NCBI GenBank assembly: GCA_013360465.1
Contig: JABWBO010000007.1
Span: forward strand, 207,807-271,806
Origin: Anaerolineae bacterium
Lineage (GTDB): Bacteria > Chloroflexota > Anaerolineae > Aggregatilineales > Phototrophicaceae
Length of the DNA stretch: 64,000 nucleotides
Direction of reading: 5' to 3'
The notes beneath the pieces are model-generated. The model saw nothing but the letters and a program-made list of their open reading frames with translations, was not told where the DNA came from and made no database searches. How positions within the stretch are numbered: the first letter of the stretch is position 1; each line of letters starts with the position of its first letter. This document shows, in pieces, positions 27,440 to 37,598 of the stretch. The position numbers and the translations under genes are program-made.

Positions 27440-28561
27440 ATGCGCATACCCGTAATCTACTACATGCTGGTGTTTGCGCCGGCGGCGATCATCGCCCGAA
27501 TTGCCAACGCCGACCCGGTGATCATCTTTCTCCTTTCGGCACTGGGCTTGATCCCGCTCGCCAAGCTGATCGGAGAGGCAACCGAAGAGCTGGCAGTCTA
27601 TACCGGTCCCAAGGTCGGTGGGCTGCTGAACGCCACGCTCGGAAACGCCGCCGAACTGATCATCACGATATTCGCTATCAATGCCGGTCTGCTTGACCTG
27701 GTGCGGGCGTCGATCACCGGGTCAATCATCGGCAACCTGCTGCTCGTCCTGGGCTTCAGCCTGCTGATGGGCGGTCTGCGCAACGGCATGCAGATGTTCG
27801 ACCGGCGCACCGCCGGCTTGAACGCCACGCTGCTGGTGCTTTCGGTCCTGGTACTGGCGATCCCCTCGCTCTTTGACCGCGTGCTGGTCGAAGTACCTCA
27901 GTCAGAGCTGTTGTTCAGCGAAGGCGTCGCACTCATCGCCATCATTCTTTATGGTCTGAGCGTACTCTATTCGTTCACCGCCGGGACAAACCAGGATGCG
28001 CACCACGCGCCGGATAATCATGGCATCCCCGCGGCGACCGATACCGCCGTCGTGCGCGCGGCGGCTCCGGTACACGCGGCGCGCTGGACGGTGCGCTTCG
28101 CCGTGTCTGCCCTGATTGCGGCAACCGTGTTCACCGCCATCGTCAGCGAGACCCTGGTCGGCGCCGTCGAACCGGTCGTCGAACAGCTGGGTCTGACCGA
28201 GTTCTTCCTGGGTATCATCATCATCCCCCTGGTAGGCAACATCGCCGAACATCTGGTCGCGGTTCAGGTCGCCATCAAGAACAAGATGGAACTCAGCCTC
28301 GCCGTCTCCATCGGGTCGAGCCTGCAAATCGCCCTGTTCGTCGCCCCGGTGCTGGTCTTCGCCAGCGTGCTGATGGGCAACCAGTTGCTGCTGGTCTTCA
28401 ACGATTTCGAACTCATCGCCCTGATCGGCGCATCGCTGATCACCGCCCTGATCGCCCTCGACGGCGAATCCAACTGGCTGGAAGGGGCGATGCTGCTGGC
28501 TGTCTATCTGATCCTGGCGCTGGCGTTCTTCTTCCTGCCGCCGACCATTATTCACTCCTGA
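27440..28561 (+). CDS. Calcium/proton exchanger (CAX family)
   Basis: This 373-residue inner-membrane antiporter has about eleven spans and the two signature repeats of the family: GGLLNATLGNAAELI near residue 55 and PLVGNIAEHLVAV near residue 270, each with the acidic cation-binding residue. It would export Ca2+ in exchange for protons. An acidic or His-rich loop lies between the halves (residues 185-200). It is divergent from the receiver gene. Confidence 0.88.
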   Translation: MRIPVIYYMLVFAPAAIIARIANADPVIIFLLSALGLIPLAKLIGEATEELAVYTGPKVGGLLNATLGNAAELIITIFAINAGLLDLVRASITGSIIGNLLLVLGFSLLMGGLRNGMQMFDRRTAGLNATLLVLSVLVLAIPSLFDRVLVEVPQSELLFSEGVALIAIILYGLSVLYSFTAGTNQDAHHAPDNHGIPAATDTAVVRAAAPVHAARWTVRFAVSALIAATVFTAIVSETLVGAVEPVVEQLGLTEFFLGIIIIPLVGNIAEHLVAVQVAIKNKMELSLAVSIGSSLQIALFVAPVLVFASVLMGNQLLLVFNDFELIALIGASLITALIALDGESNWLEGAMLLAVYLILALAFFFLPPTIIHS

Positions 28562-28571
28562 ACCATATCCT

Positions 28572-29636
28572 ATGCTTCGGAATCTGCAATTTCTCACGCT
28601 GTGGCAGCGCCGCCTGGTCTTCTTCCTGATGTTCGGCGGCATTCTGATGGCGCTGGTCGCCGTGACCTGGCTCCTGGCACGCGGCGCGCTGATCGGCGGG
28701 GAGCGCGTTCAGGGCGTTCCACTCAGCCCAGAGATCACCGTCCGCGAGCTGGTCGCCCTGCCCGGTGATGATGCTTATCCCGCCGCCGTCGCCGCCGGAC
28801 CTGACGGGACGATTTATACCGGAAGCTATAAGAACGGCGTGATCTGGTCTCTCACACTGGATGCAACATCGGATGAATCCGTGACCGAGCTGCCCCACAC
28901 GCGCGACGGTATCGGCGCGGTCAACGGCATCGCAGTCGCGGCAGATGGTTCTCTGCTGGTGGTCGATCAGGAAGATTCTGATCCGCGTACGGCAGGCGGT
29001 GATGTCAAGCGCGTCACCGCCGAGGGAGTCGCACTGTTCGCCGAGATCGATGATGCCCAGGGATTTGTCGCGCCAAACGACATCGTGATCGACTCACTCG
29101 GCAGGGTTTACGTCAGCGACCCTGGGCGCAATGAAATCTGGCGCTTTGAGGCGGACGGCAGCGGCGGCGTGGTCTGGTGGGTTGCCCCTGACCTCGCACC
29201 TGCCGCGAGCGGCAGCACCAGCGCCAGACGGCGCGGTCTGACCGGCTTGGCGTACGATGCGACGCGCGACGCCATCATCGTGACCGATCCGGAGTACAAC
29301 GAAATCTTCCGCGTCTCTGTCGCGGAGGGGGGATTGGAACTCCTCTATCAGCATGGGACGCGGCAGCGTCCACCCGGTTTTGACGGCGCCGTAGTTGCGC
29401 CGGATGGTACACTCTACGTCGCGGCGCTCGGCGTCAACAGCATCGCGCGGGTGCTGGATAATGAACTGGAATACCTGGCATCCGGCTTTCGCGGAGCCAG
29501 CGATGTCGAGTTCGTCGCTCCGAATCGCCTGATCGTTGCCAATTTCGACCAGACCTCGCTGGCTCCGGTCATTGTGCCGCTCTTCGCGCCGCAGCTCCCG
29601 TTCGCCCTCGACGTGATCGAGATGACTGCGCCTTAA
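28572..29636 (+). CDS. Membrane-anchored SMP-30/NHL-type beta-propeller protein
   Basis: This 354-residue protein has one N-terminal span (about residues 16-40) and a soluble beta-propeller outside the membrane. Repeated blades read like GPDGTIYTGSYKNGVIW, AADGSLLVVDQED, DSLGRVYVSDPGRNEIWRF and APDGTLYVAALGVNSIARV, as in gluconolactonase/strictosidine-synthase-like propellers. Enzymatic activity is not proven. It begins 10 bp after the exchanger stop, so the two are in one operon. Confidence 0.7.
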   Translation: MLRNLQFLTLWQRRLVFFLMFGGILMALVAVTWLLARGALIGGERVQGVPLSPEITVRELVALPGDDAYPAAVAAGPDGTIYTGSYKNGVIWSLTLDATSDESVTELPHTRDGIGAVNGIAVAADGSLLVVDQEDSDPRTAGGDVKRVTAEGVALFAEIDDAQGFVAPNDIVIDSLGRVYVSDPGRNEIWRFEADGSGGVVWWVAPDLAPAASGSTSARRRGLTGLAYDATRDAIIVTDPEYNEIFRVSVAEGGLELLYQHGTRQRPPGFDGAVVAPDGTLYVAALGVNSIARVLDNELEYLASGFRGASDVEFVAPNRLIVANFDQTSLAPVIVPLFAPQLPFALDVIEMTAP

Positions 29637-29683
29637 GCAGACCGGGATACGATCATTCGTTCAACAGAGCTTCAACAGGAACA

Positions 29684-30502
29684 ATGCCTATTTCCACAAA
29701 GATATTCGCTATTGCACTGATTGCCCTGGCGCTGGGCGGCTGCAACTTCTTCTCGCAGCCGTCGGACATCCAGACGGAGAATTTGCAGAGCGAACTGGCG
29801 CGCACCCAAATCGCTGACATCCGCGCTACCGGGACCGCTGCCGCCGAACGCCTGGCGATCACCGTCGAATTCGCTCAGGAAGCCGTTCAGAACGCCGAGC
29901 TGCAAAGCACGCGCATCGCCTCGACTCTGATAGCGCAGGGCACGCCGTTCGTCGAACTCCCGGAGTTCGCCGGGGCAGCTGCCACCCCAGAAGTCGCCGT
30001 CAGCGACGTGGGGCAGACGCCCCCGACCGATTCTGGACTGCCGGCGATCCCGAACCCGCTGATCACGCCGGGCATGATCGTGACCCAGGGAGCGAGCGCG
30101 CGCGGCGACGCCCCACTGGCGCAGCCGACTCCGACGCCGCTGATCAGCGAGCAGAGCGACGATGGAAGCAGCTCACTTTCCAGCATCCAGGTCAGCGCGC
30201 GCGTCGGCGCGAACGACTGCGCAGTGAATCCCTCGACCAGCTTCAGCTTAGGAATCACCGATCTATACGTGGTGGCGACGGCGAACGTCAGCGCCGGCGC
30301 GACGCTCAGCGCACGCTGGACACGAGAAGGCGTCGAAGTGGCATACTACGAATGGACTCCCGATTTCAACATCGGCGGCGCGTGCATCTGGTTTCATCTG
30401 CCCGCCAGCGATGCCGATCTTTCTGCTGGAAACTGGGCGGTACAGATGGCGATCAATGACAGCCCGATCGGTCAGCCGGTGGCATTCGCCATCAACGGCT
30501 GA
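29684..30502 (+). CDS. Lipoprotein of unknown function
   Basis: This 272-residue protein has a type II signal peptide with lipobox LALGGC, Cys at about residue 20. A charged helical stretch follows (residues 25-80), then a Pro/Thr-rich linker and a C-terminal beta domain from about residue 165 with two cysteines. The C-terminal part (DLYVVATANVSAGATLSARWTREG) looks like a beta-sandwich. No family recognised. It follows the propeller gene by 47 bp. Confidence 0.7.
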   Translation: MPISTKIFAIALIALALGGCNFFSQPSDIQTENLQSELARTQIADIRATGTAAAERLAITVEFAQEAVQNAELQSTRIASTLIAQGTPFVELPEFAGAAATPEVAVSDVGQTPPTDSGLPAIPNPLITPGMIVTQGASARGDAPLAQPTPTPLISEQSDDGSSSLSSIQVSARVGANDCAVNPSTSFSLGITDLYVVATANVSAGATLSARWTREGVEVAYYEWTPDFNIGGACIWFHLPASDADLSAGNWAVQMAINDSPIGQPVAFAING

Positions 30503-30587
30503 ACACCTGCTCGTATGGGGAGTTGAACTCCTGCCAGCATCCCCTATAGTTCAGAAGAACGTCCACCGATAGAGCGAGGTGCCGACG

Positions 30588-32513
30588 ATGTGGCGCTATA
30601 TGTATCCCGGCGGCGAAGATGACAGGAAACCGGTAATCACCTGGGCGCTGGTCAGGCGCGTATTCGGCTACGCGACGCCCTACCGCACCCAGATCATCCT
30701 GTCGCTGCTGCTGATCCTGTTGTCGTCGGGGTTGGGACTGCTGACTCCGCTGATCTTCCGCGATCTGATCGACTATACCCTCCCTAACGGTCTGGTGGAA
30801 CGGCTCAACCTGCTGGCGCTGACTCTGGTCCTCCTGCCGGTGCTGACCAGCATCATCGGCATCGCCAATCGGCGGCTGAACGCCAGCGTAGGGGAAGGCG
30901 TGATCTATGATCTGCGCCGCCACCTGTATGGACACCTCCAGCACATGTCGCTGCGCTTCTTCACCAACACGCGCTCCGGTGAGCTGATCAGCCGGCTCAA
31001 CAACGATGTGGTCAACGCCCAGAGCGCGATCAGCGACACGATTGTCGGAATCGTCACCAACTTCGTACAGCTTGTCGCCACGCTTGGCGTTATGCTCTCA
31101 CTGGACTGGCGGCTGACGCTCCTGGGTTTGATGGTCTTCCCGATATTCTTCCTTATCGGTCGGGCGATGGGCAACCGGCTGCGAGTCATCGCCCGTGAAG
31201 CGATGGACATCAACGCAGAGATGAACGCGATGGTGACCGAGACGCTCAATATCAGCGGCGCGCTGCTGGTCAAGCTGTTCGGTCGGCGCGATATGGAGGT
31301 CACCCGTTTCGAAGATCGTGCGGGGCGCGTGCGCGACATCGGCGTGCGCCGCGCCGTACTGGGCAGCCGGTTCTGGGCGCTGATCGGGTTGACGGGTGTG
31401 GTCGGAACCGCCCTGGTCTACTGGGTCGGCGGACATCTCGTGCTGGGCGGCGTCTTCACCGTCGGCACTATCGTCGCCTTCGCCACCTACCTGGGTCAGC
31501 TTTACGGTCCGCTGGAATACCTGATCAACGCGCCGGTCAGTTTCAGCACCTCGATGGTCAGCTTTGAGCGCGTCTTCGAGATCCTCGATCTTCCTGTGGA
31601 GATCGCCGAAAAGGCGAACGCCACCCGCCTCGACGAGGTGCGCGGCGCGATCACCTTCGAACAGGTCACCTTCCGCTATCCCTCTTCCAGCGACGGGCTG
31701 TTGGGTGAGGTACGGCGCTACGGCAAGACCGATAATGTCCGGGCGGTGCTGTCCGGCGGCAAGGCGGCGCTCGACATGGGAGCGCCCGACGCTGCCGCAG
31801 TGACGCAGGCGCGCGAACACGCGCTGGAAGATCTGTCTTTCCGTATCGAGCCGGGGCAGCTTGCAGCGCTGGTCGGACCGAGCGGCGCGGGCAAGACAAC
31901 CCTCACCTACCTCGTCCCCCGTCTGTATGATCCGAGCAGTGGACGCATCCTGCTCGACGGGCATGATCTGCGCGACCTGCGTCTGGATTCGCTGACCGAT
32001 CAGGTCGGCATGGTGACGCAGGAGACCTATCTGTTCCACGACACTATCCTGACCAACCTGCTCTACGCCAAGCCGGCGGCGACGGCGGCGCAGGTGCAGG
32101 CGGCGGCCAGGGCGGCGAATATCCATGACTTCATCATGGGGCTGCCCGATGGATACAACACCATCGTCGGCGAACGCGGCTACCGGCTGAGCGGCGGCGA
32201 AAAACAGCGGCTCGCCATCGCCCGCGTTATCCTCAAAGACCCGCGCGTGTTGGTCCTGGACGAGGCGACCAGCCACCTAGACAGTCAATCTGAAGCGCTG
32301 ATCCAGGACGCGTTAGAGAAGATCATGCAGAACCGCACCAGCATCGTCATCGCGCATCGGCTCAGCACGATTCTGGCGGCAGATCAGATTTTCGTGGTGG
32401 ATCGCGGGCAAATCGTCGAACGGGGCACGCATGACACACTACTGGCGCAGGCGGGATTGTACGCTCAGCTCTATGACACTCAGTTCAGGGCGCAGCGCGA
32501 ACTGAAGATGTGA
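30588..32513 (+). CDS. ABC exporter, fused membrane and ATPase domains
   Basis: This 641-residue half-transporter has six spans (about residues 20-320) and an ATPase domain: Walker A GPSGAGKTT, signature LSGGEKQRLAIARV, Walker B VLVLDEATSHLD and the switch His in IAHRLST. Between the A-loop aromatic (TFRYP) and the Walker A strand there is an insertion of about 40 residues that normal exporters lack. ATG at 30588 is preferred over a GTG nine bases upstream because of spacing from GCGAGG. Likely a homodimer exporting lipid, peptide or drug. Confidence 0.87.
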   Translation: MWRYMYPGGEDDRKPVITWALVRRVFGYATPYRTQIILSLLLILLSSGLGLLTPLIFRDLIDYTLPNGLVERLNLLALTLVLLPVLTSIIGIANRRLNASVGEGVIYDLRRHLYGHLQHMSLRFFTNTRSGELISRLNNDVVNAQSAISDTIVGIVTNFVQLVATLGVMLSLDWRLTLLGLMVFPIFFLIGRAMGNRLRVIAREAMDINAEMNAMVTETLNISGALLVKLFGRRDMEVTRFEDRAGRVRDIGVRRAVLGSRFWALIGLTGVVGTALVYWVGGHLVLGGVFTVGTIVAFATYLGQLYGPLEYLINAPVSFSTSMVSFERVFEILDLPVEIAEKANATRLDEVRGAITFEQVTFRYPSSSDGLLGEVRRYGKTDNVRAVLSGGKAALDMGAPDAAAVTQAREHALEDLSFRIEPGQLAALVGPSGAGKTTLTYLVPRLYDPSSGRILLDGHDLRDLRLDSLTDQVGMVTQETYLFHDTILTNLLYAKPAATAAQVQAAARAANIHDFIMGLPDGYNTIVGERGYRLSGGEKQRLAIARVILKDPRVLVLDEATSHLDSQSEALIQDALEKIMQNRTSIVIAHRLSTILAADQIFVVDRGQIVERGTHDTLLAQAGLYAQLYDTQFRAQRELKM

Positions 32514-32536
32514 TCCTGGCGCATCCGCCGCTTCCA

Positions 32537-32563
32537 CCCCTCAGCCCAGACAGGGCTGAGGGG
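32537..32563. terminator. Hairpin between convergent genes
   Basis: CCCCTCAGCCC and GGGCTGAGGGG form perfect 11-bp arms around a 5-nt loop, between the ABC exporter and MFS gene ends. No T-tract on either side, so termination may be partial. Confidence 0.55.
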
Positions 32564-32569
32564 CAAGCA

Positions 32570-33886
32570 TCACAGCGCACCGCTGGACGCCGGAGCCGTC
32601 TCGCGCGGTGAAGGCTCGGCATAGCGCATGGGGTCGCGCATCAGGATCAACACTACCACCGCCGTAAGGATGCCCGCCGCCGCCGCCGCCATGAAAGTCG
32701 CCTCAAAACCCACAGCATCCGCCAGCCAACCGCCAAGCATCGGCGCAAACAGCGTCGCCGGAGCCACCAGCGTATTCGCCAGCCCGATGTAGTACGGACG
32801 GTCTTTTTCTGCACCGAAGTCCACGATCATGGCGTTGGCGACTGTCCAGACGCCTCCGTTGGAAAGACCGAACAGGACGAACACCGGAAAGAACCAGTTC
32901 GCGCTGGTCGCGAGCAGCGCCAGGATGGCGCTCGCCCCTGCCAGCAGTCCGGCGATACCGAACATGACGCGGCGGTTCCAGCGATCTCCCAGCCAGCCGA
33001 ACAGCGGGTTGCCAACCGTCGCCGAAAGCAGCAAAACCCCGGTGAGTACCCCAGCCGTCGCCGCGTCCATCTCGAAACGCCTGACCGCGAAAATCGTGTA
33101 GAAGGCGGAGCCGATGGACGCCGCCTGAATCAACATACGTCCGACGATGAACAGTCGGTAGTTGCCGTCCTGGCGCAGGATCGCCACAAGGTGCTGGCGA
33201 AAGGCTGCCCCTTGCAGGCTCACTTCGCTCTTTGGCTCGGTCGCGGGTTCGCGAGTCATGGCAATGAAGCAGAACGACACGAACATCAGCACGCCGGCGA
33301 TCAGGAAATTGACGGCAAAGCCTTCGCTCGATCCTCCTGATGCTGCAAGGATCACGCCGGCAGCGAGCGCCGCGCCGCTGCTGAGCAGGTTGGCGGCTGC
33401 CGACTGCGACCCGTAGAACGTGCCGCGCTGGTTGGGGGGGATGATCTTGGCGACCATGCTCTGCCAGGCGGTCGCCGCGAACCCACCGCCGAATGCCTGA
33501 ATCCCGGCGAGCAGGAAGGTCAGCGCCAGCGTCAGATCGCGCCCCAGCGTCGGCGAAAACAGCGCTACCAGCGCCAGCCCCAGAAAGGGCCAGCGCTCAT
33601 GGACCGTCAGGCGGATCACCATCGGCTTGAAGCGCCGCATCCGCGAGACATGGCTCGCCGTCAAAATCTGCGGGAGCTGCCAGCCGATCAGATGGATCGA
33701 GGCGATCATCCCGATGAGCAGTTTGGAATCAGTCAGGGTGTTCACGAACAGCGGGATGACCGTAACAAACGAGGCAAAGCCCAGCGCCATGCCAAAGAAA
33801 CCGCCGTCCGTGACGTTGACGACGAAATTGAAGCGAACGTTCTTCCTGATCTCGCTCAGCACAGTCGATACTGCCTCATACGTCAC
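32570..33886 (-). CDS. MFS transporter
   Basis: This 438-residue carrier has about twelve spans. Features include the central polar loop near residue 215 (TREPATEPKSEVSLQG) and the loop GWLGDRWNRRVMFG in the second half, the MFS G-x-x-x-D-R-x-x-R-R motif. The start is a GTG at 33886 without a clear ribosome binding site. It differs from the MFS carrier at 25013 and shows no obvious recent duplication. Confidence 0.78.
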   Translation of the reverse strand: MTYEAVSTVLSEIRKNVRFNFVVNVTDGGFFGMALGFASFVTVIPLFVNTLTDSKLLIGMIASIHLIGWQLPQILTASHVSRMRRFKPMVIRLTVHERWPFLGLALVALFSPTLGRDLTLALTFLLAGIQAFGGGFAATAWQSMVAKIIPPNQRGTFYGSQSAAANLLSSGAALAAGVILAASGGSSEGFAVNFLIAGVLMFVSFCFIAMTREPATEPKSEVSLQGAAFRQHLVAILRQDGNYRLFIVGRMLIQAASIGSAFYTIFAVRRFEMDAATAGVLTGVLLLSATVGNPLFGWLGDRWNRRVMFGIAGLLAGASAILALLATSANWFFPVFVLFGLSNGGVWTVANAMIVDFGAEKDRPYYIGLANTLVAPATLFAPMLGGWLADAVGFEATFMAAAAAGILTAVVVLILMRDPMRYAEPSPRETAPASSGAL

Positions 33887-33985
33887 ATTACAGTCTGAGT
33901 TGCCATATCCCGCTCATTCTAGCATGTGCCGGCGAAGCGCGTATAGAGCCGCGAAAAGGTTTACACAGACCGTTAATGCAGCGAA

Positions 33986-34732
33986 TCAGGGGGCGCTTGG
34001 CTCTGCCGTCTTCTCGATGACCAGCATATGCGACAAGCCGAAGATGTTCAGCGGCGTACCTTCGATTCCCTGCCAGAAGCGGCGCAGCAGCCGTCCGGCT
34101 GCGCCGAGGCGGTTGATGAGGTTATCGAAGCCGCCGTAAATACGCCGATGAGCGACCACTTTCACCGGTTGATCGCGGAACAGCGTCAGCAGCCCACGTC
34201 TGGTATAGGCGCGCACATGCGGTGCCAGGCGGTTGCGCAGAGGGTCTGGCAGATAGTTGATGAACGGGGTGTTGCCGAAATGATATACCCCTCGCCAGTA
34301 GTGCCCGTGTGTCTCGAAGAAATACCATCGATTCGGGACGAAGATCACTGCCCTGCCGCCCGGCTTGAGTACGCGCACGATTTCGCGCGCCGAAAGCCGA
34401 TCGTCGGCGACGTGTTCCAGGGTCTCATGAGACAGCACCGCGTCGAAATAGTTCGAGACATACGGCAGGTTTTCGTTGGCGGCGACCGTGACATGCGGCG
34501 TCACTTCGGCAGCTTCGAGCGCCCGCAAAAACTCATATTCGATGCCGACCACATCGGGCGAGAAGCGTTCGCGAAACTGCCGGGTATACATGCCGACGCC
34601 GCAGCCGGCGTCAAGGATACGCGCGCCCTCCAGGCGCACGAACCGCGCGATCATCTGCAAACGGCGTTCCTGCCCGGCGCGCCAGACGTAGCTAGGCTCA
34701 CCCCGTAGGGAAGCCAGATCAGAATGGGTCAT
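33986..34732 (-). CDS. Class I SAM-dependent methyltransferase
   Basis: This 248-residue protein has motif I ARILDAGCGVGMYTRQF, the acidic end of strand 2 (GIEYE) and the Methyltransf_11-like VLSHETLEHVADDRLSAREIVRVLKPGGRAVIFVPN. Substrate is unknown. It starts 12 bp after the stop of the GAF histidine kinase gene with GGAG at good distance, so the two are co-transcribed. Confidence 0.82.
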   Translation of the reverse strand: MTHSDLASLRGEPSYVWRAGQERRLQMIARFVRLEGARILDAGCGVGMYTRQFRERFSPDVVGIEYEFLRALEAAEVTPHVTVAANENLPYVSNYFDAVLSHETLEHVADDRLSAREIVRVLKPGGRAVIFVPNRWYFFETHGHYWRGVYHFGNTPFINYLPDPLRNRLAPHVRAYTRRGLLTLFRDQPVKVVAHRRIYGGFDNLINRLGAAGRLLRRFWQGIEGTPLNIFGLSHMLVIEKTAEPSAP

Positions 34733-34744
34733 AGCTCTCCGGCA

Positions 34745-36646
34745 TTAGAAATAGAAGTCGTCTTCGCCCTGGCGATCCAGATGGCGGTCCAGCGTCGCCC
34801 GTTCGACGCGCTGCGCCGCCGCGCGCGCCAGTTTGGTGCGCGGCTGCTTGAAGGCGTTCAGCTGCATGGCTTCAGGCGCTTTAAGGGGCACGATCAGCGT
34901 AATGACTGCGCCGCGCCCGCGCACACTGTCAATACTGATGGTCCCATCGAGCAGTTCCGCCCGTTCACGCATATTGACCATGCCCAGGCTGCCGCGCTTG
35001 TCGTAACCCGCCTGCGTTTCCTCGACATTGAAGCCAACGCCGTTATCGGCGATCTGGATGATGGCAGCATCATCCTGCCGGCGGGCGCTGATGCTGATCA
35101 TCTTCGCCTGGGCATGCTTACGCGCGTTGTTCACCGCCTCTTCGACGACGTAGAAGATCGTCCCCTGCTGGTGCTGGTCCAGGAAATCTTCGACATCGCC
35201 TTCAATGCGAACACTCACCGCCTGTTTGTGCATCTCGTAGAGTTTTTCGGCGAGCTGATTGAAGGCGGCAGAGAGTCCCTGCGTTTCCAGGACGAGGGGG
35301 CGCAGCGTGAACAACATGTGGCGAATCTCTTTGGTTGTCTTGCGCGCCAGCTCTTCGACCTTCTTGAGTTCTTCCGGCACTTCTTTGGGCGATTTCTGAT
35401 AGAGCTTCTGAATATAACTCATCCGCATCGCTATCGCCGCCACGCCCTGAGTCGGTCCGTCATGCAGGTCGCGCGCCAGTTTCTTACGCGCTTCCTCGTC
35501 GGCATCGATGATCCGCTCTTTTTCGGACAGCAGGTTGGAGTAGAGGACGGCGTTTTGCAGGGCAATGGTGGACTGCAAACCGATAGCGTGCAGGATTTCC
35601 CCCTGGTCGGTGCTGAAGGCGTTGGGCGTCTCGCTGCCGAAGATGATCACGCCAAACGTGTCGAATCCCGCCCGCAGCGGGATGCACAGCAGCGACTTGC
35701 AGTACTGGAACGCCACCAGGAATTGCAGCTCCGGGTCTTCGTGCGATGCCGAGCCGATCACCGGCGAGGCGGTTTTTAACGCCTGACCCACAACACCGGC
35801 TTTGCCCGCCAGCGCCCGCAGTTCATCGGAACGGGTGTAGCGGCGCGCCGAGACGACGTGCAGCTGCCCATCATCGACATGATACAGGTAGATGGCGGCG
35901 ATCAAGCTGGAGGCTTCCATATCCGGCAGGCGCAGGGCGAGCCGTCCCGCTTCCAGCGTCGCGTCCAGCACCTTCTTGTAGTTAAGGGTGGCGCTGAGGG
36001 TGAAGGTCAGTTCCGAAAGGGCGTTCGCTCGCTCGCGGGTGTCGGTCAGATGAGTCTGTTTCTCCTCGGCAAGCTGGCTGACCTGGCGCGTCAGCGAACC
36101 GACGGTTCGATCCAGAAAGTAGGCGACGATGGTGGCGCTGACGCCCAGAGCGCCGAGTACCAACAGCGCCGAGCTGTTATCGACCCATCCTGTCGGCGTT
36201 GATGCGATCAGGACGAGCGCGCCGGCAGCGGCGATGACTGCCCCCTGGTAAACCGTCCAGCGCGACCACGAACGCAGCAGGTTTAGGAACATCACCGCGC
36301 TGCAGGCGACCAGCACCAGCGTGGGATTGCCGCGCGCCACAATGCCGAACAGCGCCACGATGACCACATCGCCGAGGATCGAAACGAAGGGGAGCGCCGG
36401 CTGCCAGCTGCGCGCCGAACCCAGCGGGATGACCGCCAGGTTCGCCACCGCGCCCAGGATTCCGGCAAGCAGCACGCTGTTGGTTTCGACTCCGTCGATG
36501 TCGCCGCGGAGGGCGAAAAGCGCGGCGATCAACCCCGCCAGCAAGAGCATGCGGGCGTAAAAGATCGACCAGAACGAAACCGGCGTCTCATCTTGGCGTC
36601 GAGTCGGCGGCACGGCGCGTTCGCGTGTTTTCACGGTTGAGGACAA
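34745..36646 (-). CDS. Membrane histidine kinase with GAF domain (NarX/DesK type)
   Basis: This 633-residue sensor has about six N-terminal spans (residues 25-180), a short coiled coil, a GAF domain (about 210-370), the HisKA_3 phosphoacceptor helix KKLARDLHDGPTQGVAA with His near residue 393, and a C-terminal ATPase (NNARKHAQAK, ADNGVGFN, GSLGMVNMRERAE). Such kinases normally pair with a LuxR-type regulator, and none is in this window. It is separated from the upstream permease gene by a hairpin at 36777. Confidence 0.88.
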   Translation of the reverse strand: MSSTVKTRERAVPPTRRQDETPVSFWSIFYARMLLLAGLIAALFALRGDIDGVETNSVLLAGILGAVANLAVIPLGSARSWQPALPFVSILGDVVIVALFGIVARGNPTLVLVACSAVMFLNLLRSWSRWTVYQGAVIAAAGALVLIASTPTGWVDNSSALLVLGALGVSATIVAYFLDRTVGSLTRQVSQLAEEKQTHLTDTRERANALSELTFTLSATLNYKKVLDATLEAGRLALRLPDMEASSLIAAIYLYHVDDGQLHVVSARRYTRSDELRALAGKAGVVGQALKTASPVIGSASHEDPELQFLVAFQYCKSLLCIPLRAGFDTFGVIIFGSETPNAFSTDQGEILHAIGLQSTIALQNAVLYSNLLSEKERIIDADEEARKKLARDLHDGPTQGVAAIAMRMSYIQKLYQKSPKEVPEELKKVEELARKTTKEIRHMLFTLRPLVLETQGLSAAFNQLAEKLYEMHKQAVSVRIEGDVEDFLDQHQQGTIFYVVEEAVNNARKHAQAKMISISARRQDDAAIIQIADNGVGFNVEETQAGYDKRGSLGMVNMRERAELLDGTISIDSVRGRGAVITLIVPLKAPEAMQLNAFKQPRTKLARAAAQRVERATLDRHLDRQGEDDFYF

Positions 36647-36776
36647 CTGGATAACCCGCTCATCTCAGGATCGGGAGATAACGAACAGCGTGACCTGTCT
36701 GATACGGATTATATGCCGAACCCAAAGAGCGGGGCAATTGAGAATGCCAGGTACTCCGTGAATTCGGCATGAAAAT

Positions 36777-36791
36777 GGCGATCACATCGCC
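36777..36791 (-). terminator. Short hairpin abutting the last permease stop codon
   Basis: GGCGAT and ATCGCC pair around a 3-nt loop directly after the permease stop codon on the minus strand, followed by ATTTTC. The stem is short, so read-through into the kinase gene is possible. Confidence 0.4.
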
Positions 36792-37598
36792 CTATGTCTC
36801 GCCCGACTCGCGCGTGAATCGATACGCCAGGAGGATCGGGACGAGCGTCGTGGCGACGACGAACAGCGCGGCGACGTTGGTCACCGGGCGGTCGCGCGGT
36901 CGCTGAAGCTGGCTGAAAATCCAGATCGGCAGGGTCTGCTGCTGCCCAGCGGTGAAAGTCGTAACAATGACCTCATCAAACGACAGGGCGAACGACAGCA
37001 TACCGCCGGCGAGGAGTGCTGTAGCGATGTTAGGCAGGATGACATAGCGAAACGTCTGCCAGATCGATGCGCCCAAATCCATCGATGCCTCGACCTGCGA
37101 GTAATTGGTCCGCCGCAGCCGGGCGACGACGTTGTTGTAGACCGTGACCACGCAGAACGTGGCATGACCGATGACGATGGTCCAGAAGCTGAAGTTCAGC
37201 CCTGAAATGTTGAGCGCGGAGCGCAGGGCGATGCCGGTGACGATGCCGGGCAGCGCGATGGGCAGGATGATCATCAGCGATATGGCGTCGCGCCCGAAGA
37301 ATTTACTGCGGTAGATCGCCAGCGCCGCCAGCGTCCCCAGGACGACAGCGATCATGGTGGAGACCAGCGCGACGACCAGCGACAAGCCGAGCGCGTTCCA
37401 GAAATCGCTCCGCTTGAGCAGCACGCCGAACCAGTCGAAGGTCAGCCCCGGCGGCGGGAAGGTATACGCCGCCTCCTCGGTGTTGAAAGCATAGAGGAAG
37501 ATCAGCAGGATCGGAAAATGGAGGAAGATCAGCACCGCCGTCGAAGCAGCGCGCAGCCCGATTCCGGCGCGGTTGACGAAACTGGCATCAGAGCGCAT
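36792..37598 (-). CDS. ABC permease, PotC-type (polyamine-like uptake)
   Basis: This 268-residue inner-membrane permease has six spans and the EAA-type cytoplasmic loop [22 protein letters not shown], which contacts the ATPase. It pairs with the PotB-type permease whose gene overlaps its start by 11 bp. The ATG at 37598 is chosen because a 20-codon in-frame extension lies wholly inside the upstream gene and is not hydrophobic. Confidence 0.85.
   Translation of the reverse strand: MRSDASFVNRAGIGLRAASTAVLIFLHFPILLIFLYAFNTEEAAYTFPPPGLTFDWFGVLLKRSDFWNALGLSLVVALVSTMIAVVLGTLAALAIYRSKFFGRDAISLMIILPIALPGIVTGIALRSALNISGLNFSFWTIVIGHATFCVVTVYNNVVARLRRTNYSQVEASMDLGASIWQTFRYVILPNIATALLAGGMLSFALSFDEVIVTTFTAGQQQTLPIWIFSQLQRPRDRPVTNVAALFVVATTLVPILLAYRFTRESGET

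Noticed and set aside
36712..36770. ATGCCGAA and TTCGGCAT inverted half-sites before the GAF kinase gene
   Set aside because: They share the core of the tandem repeat at 46268 but are inverted, single and about 43 bp apart, so a common regulator is unlikely.
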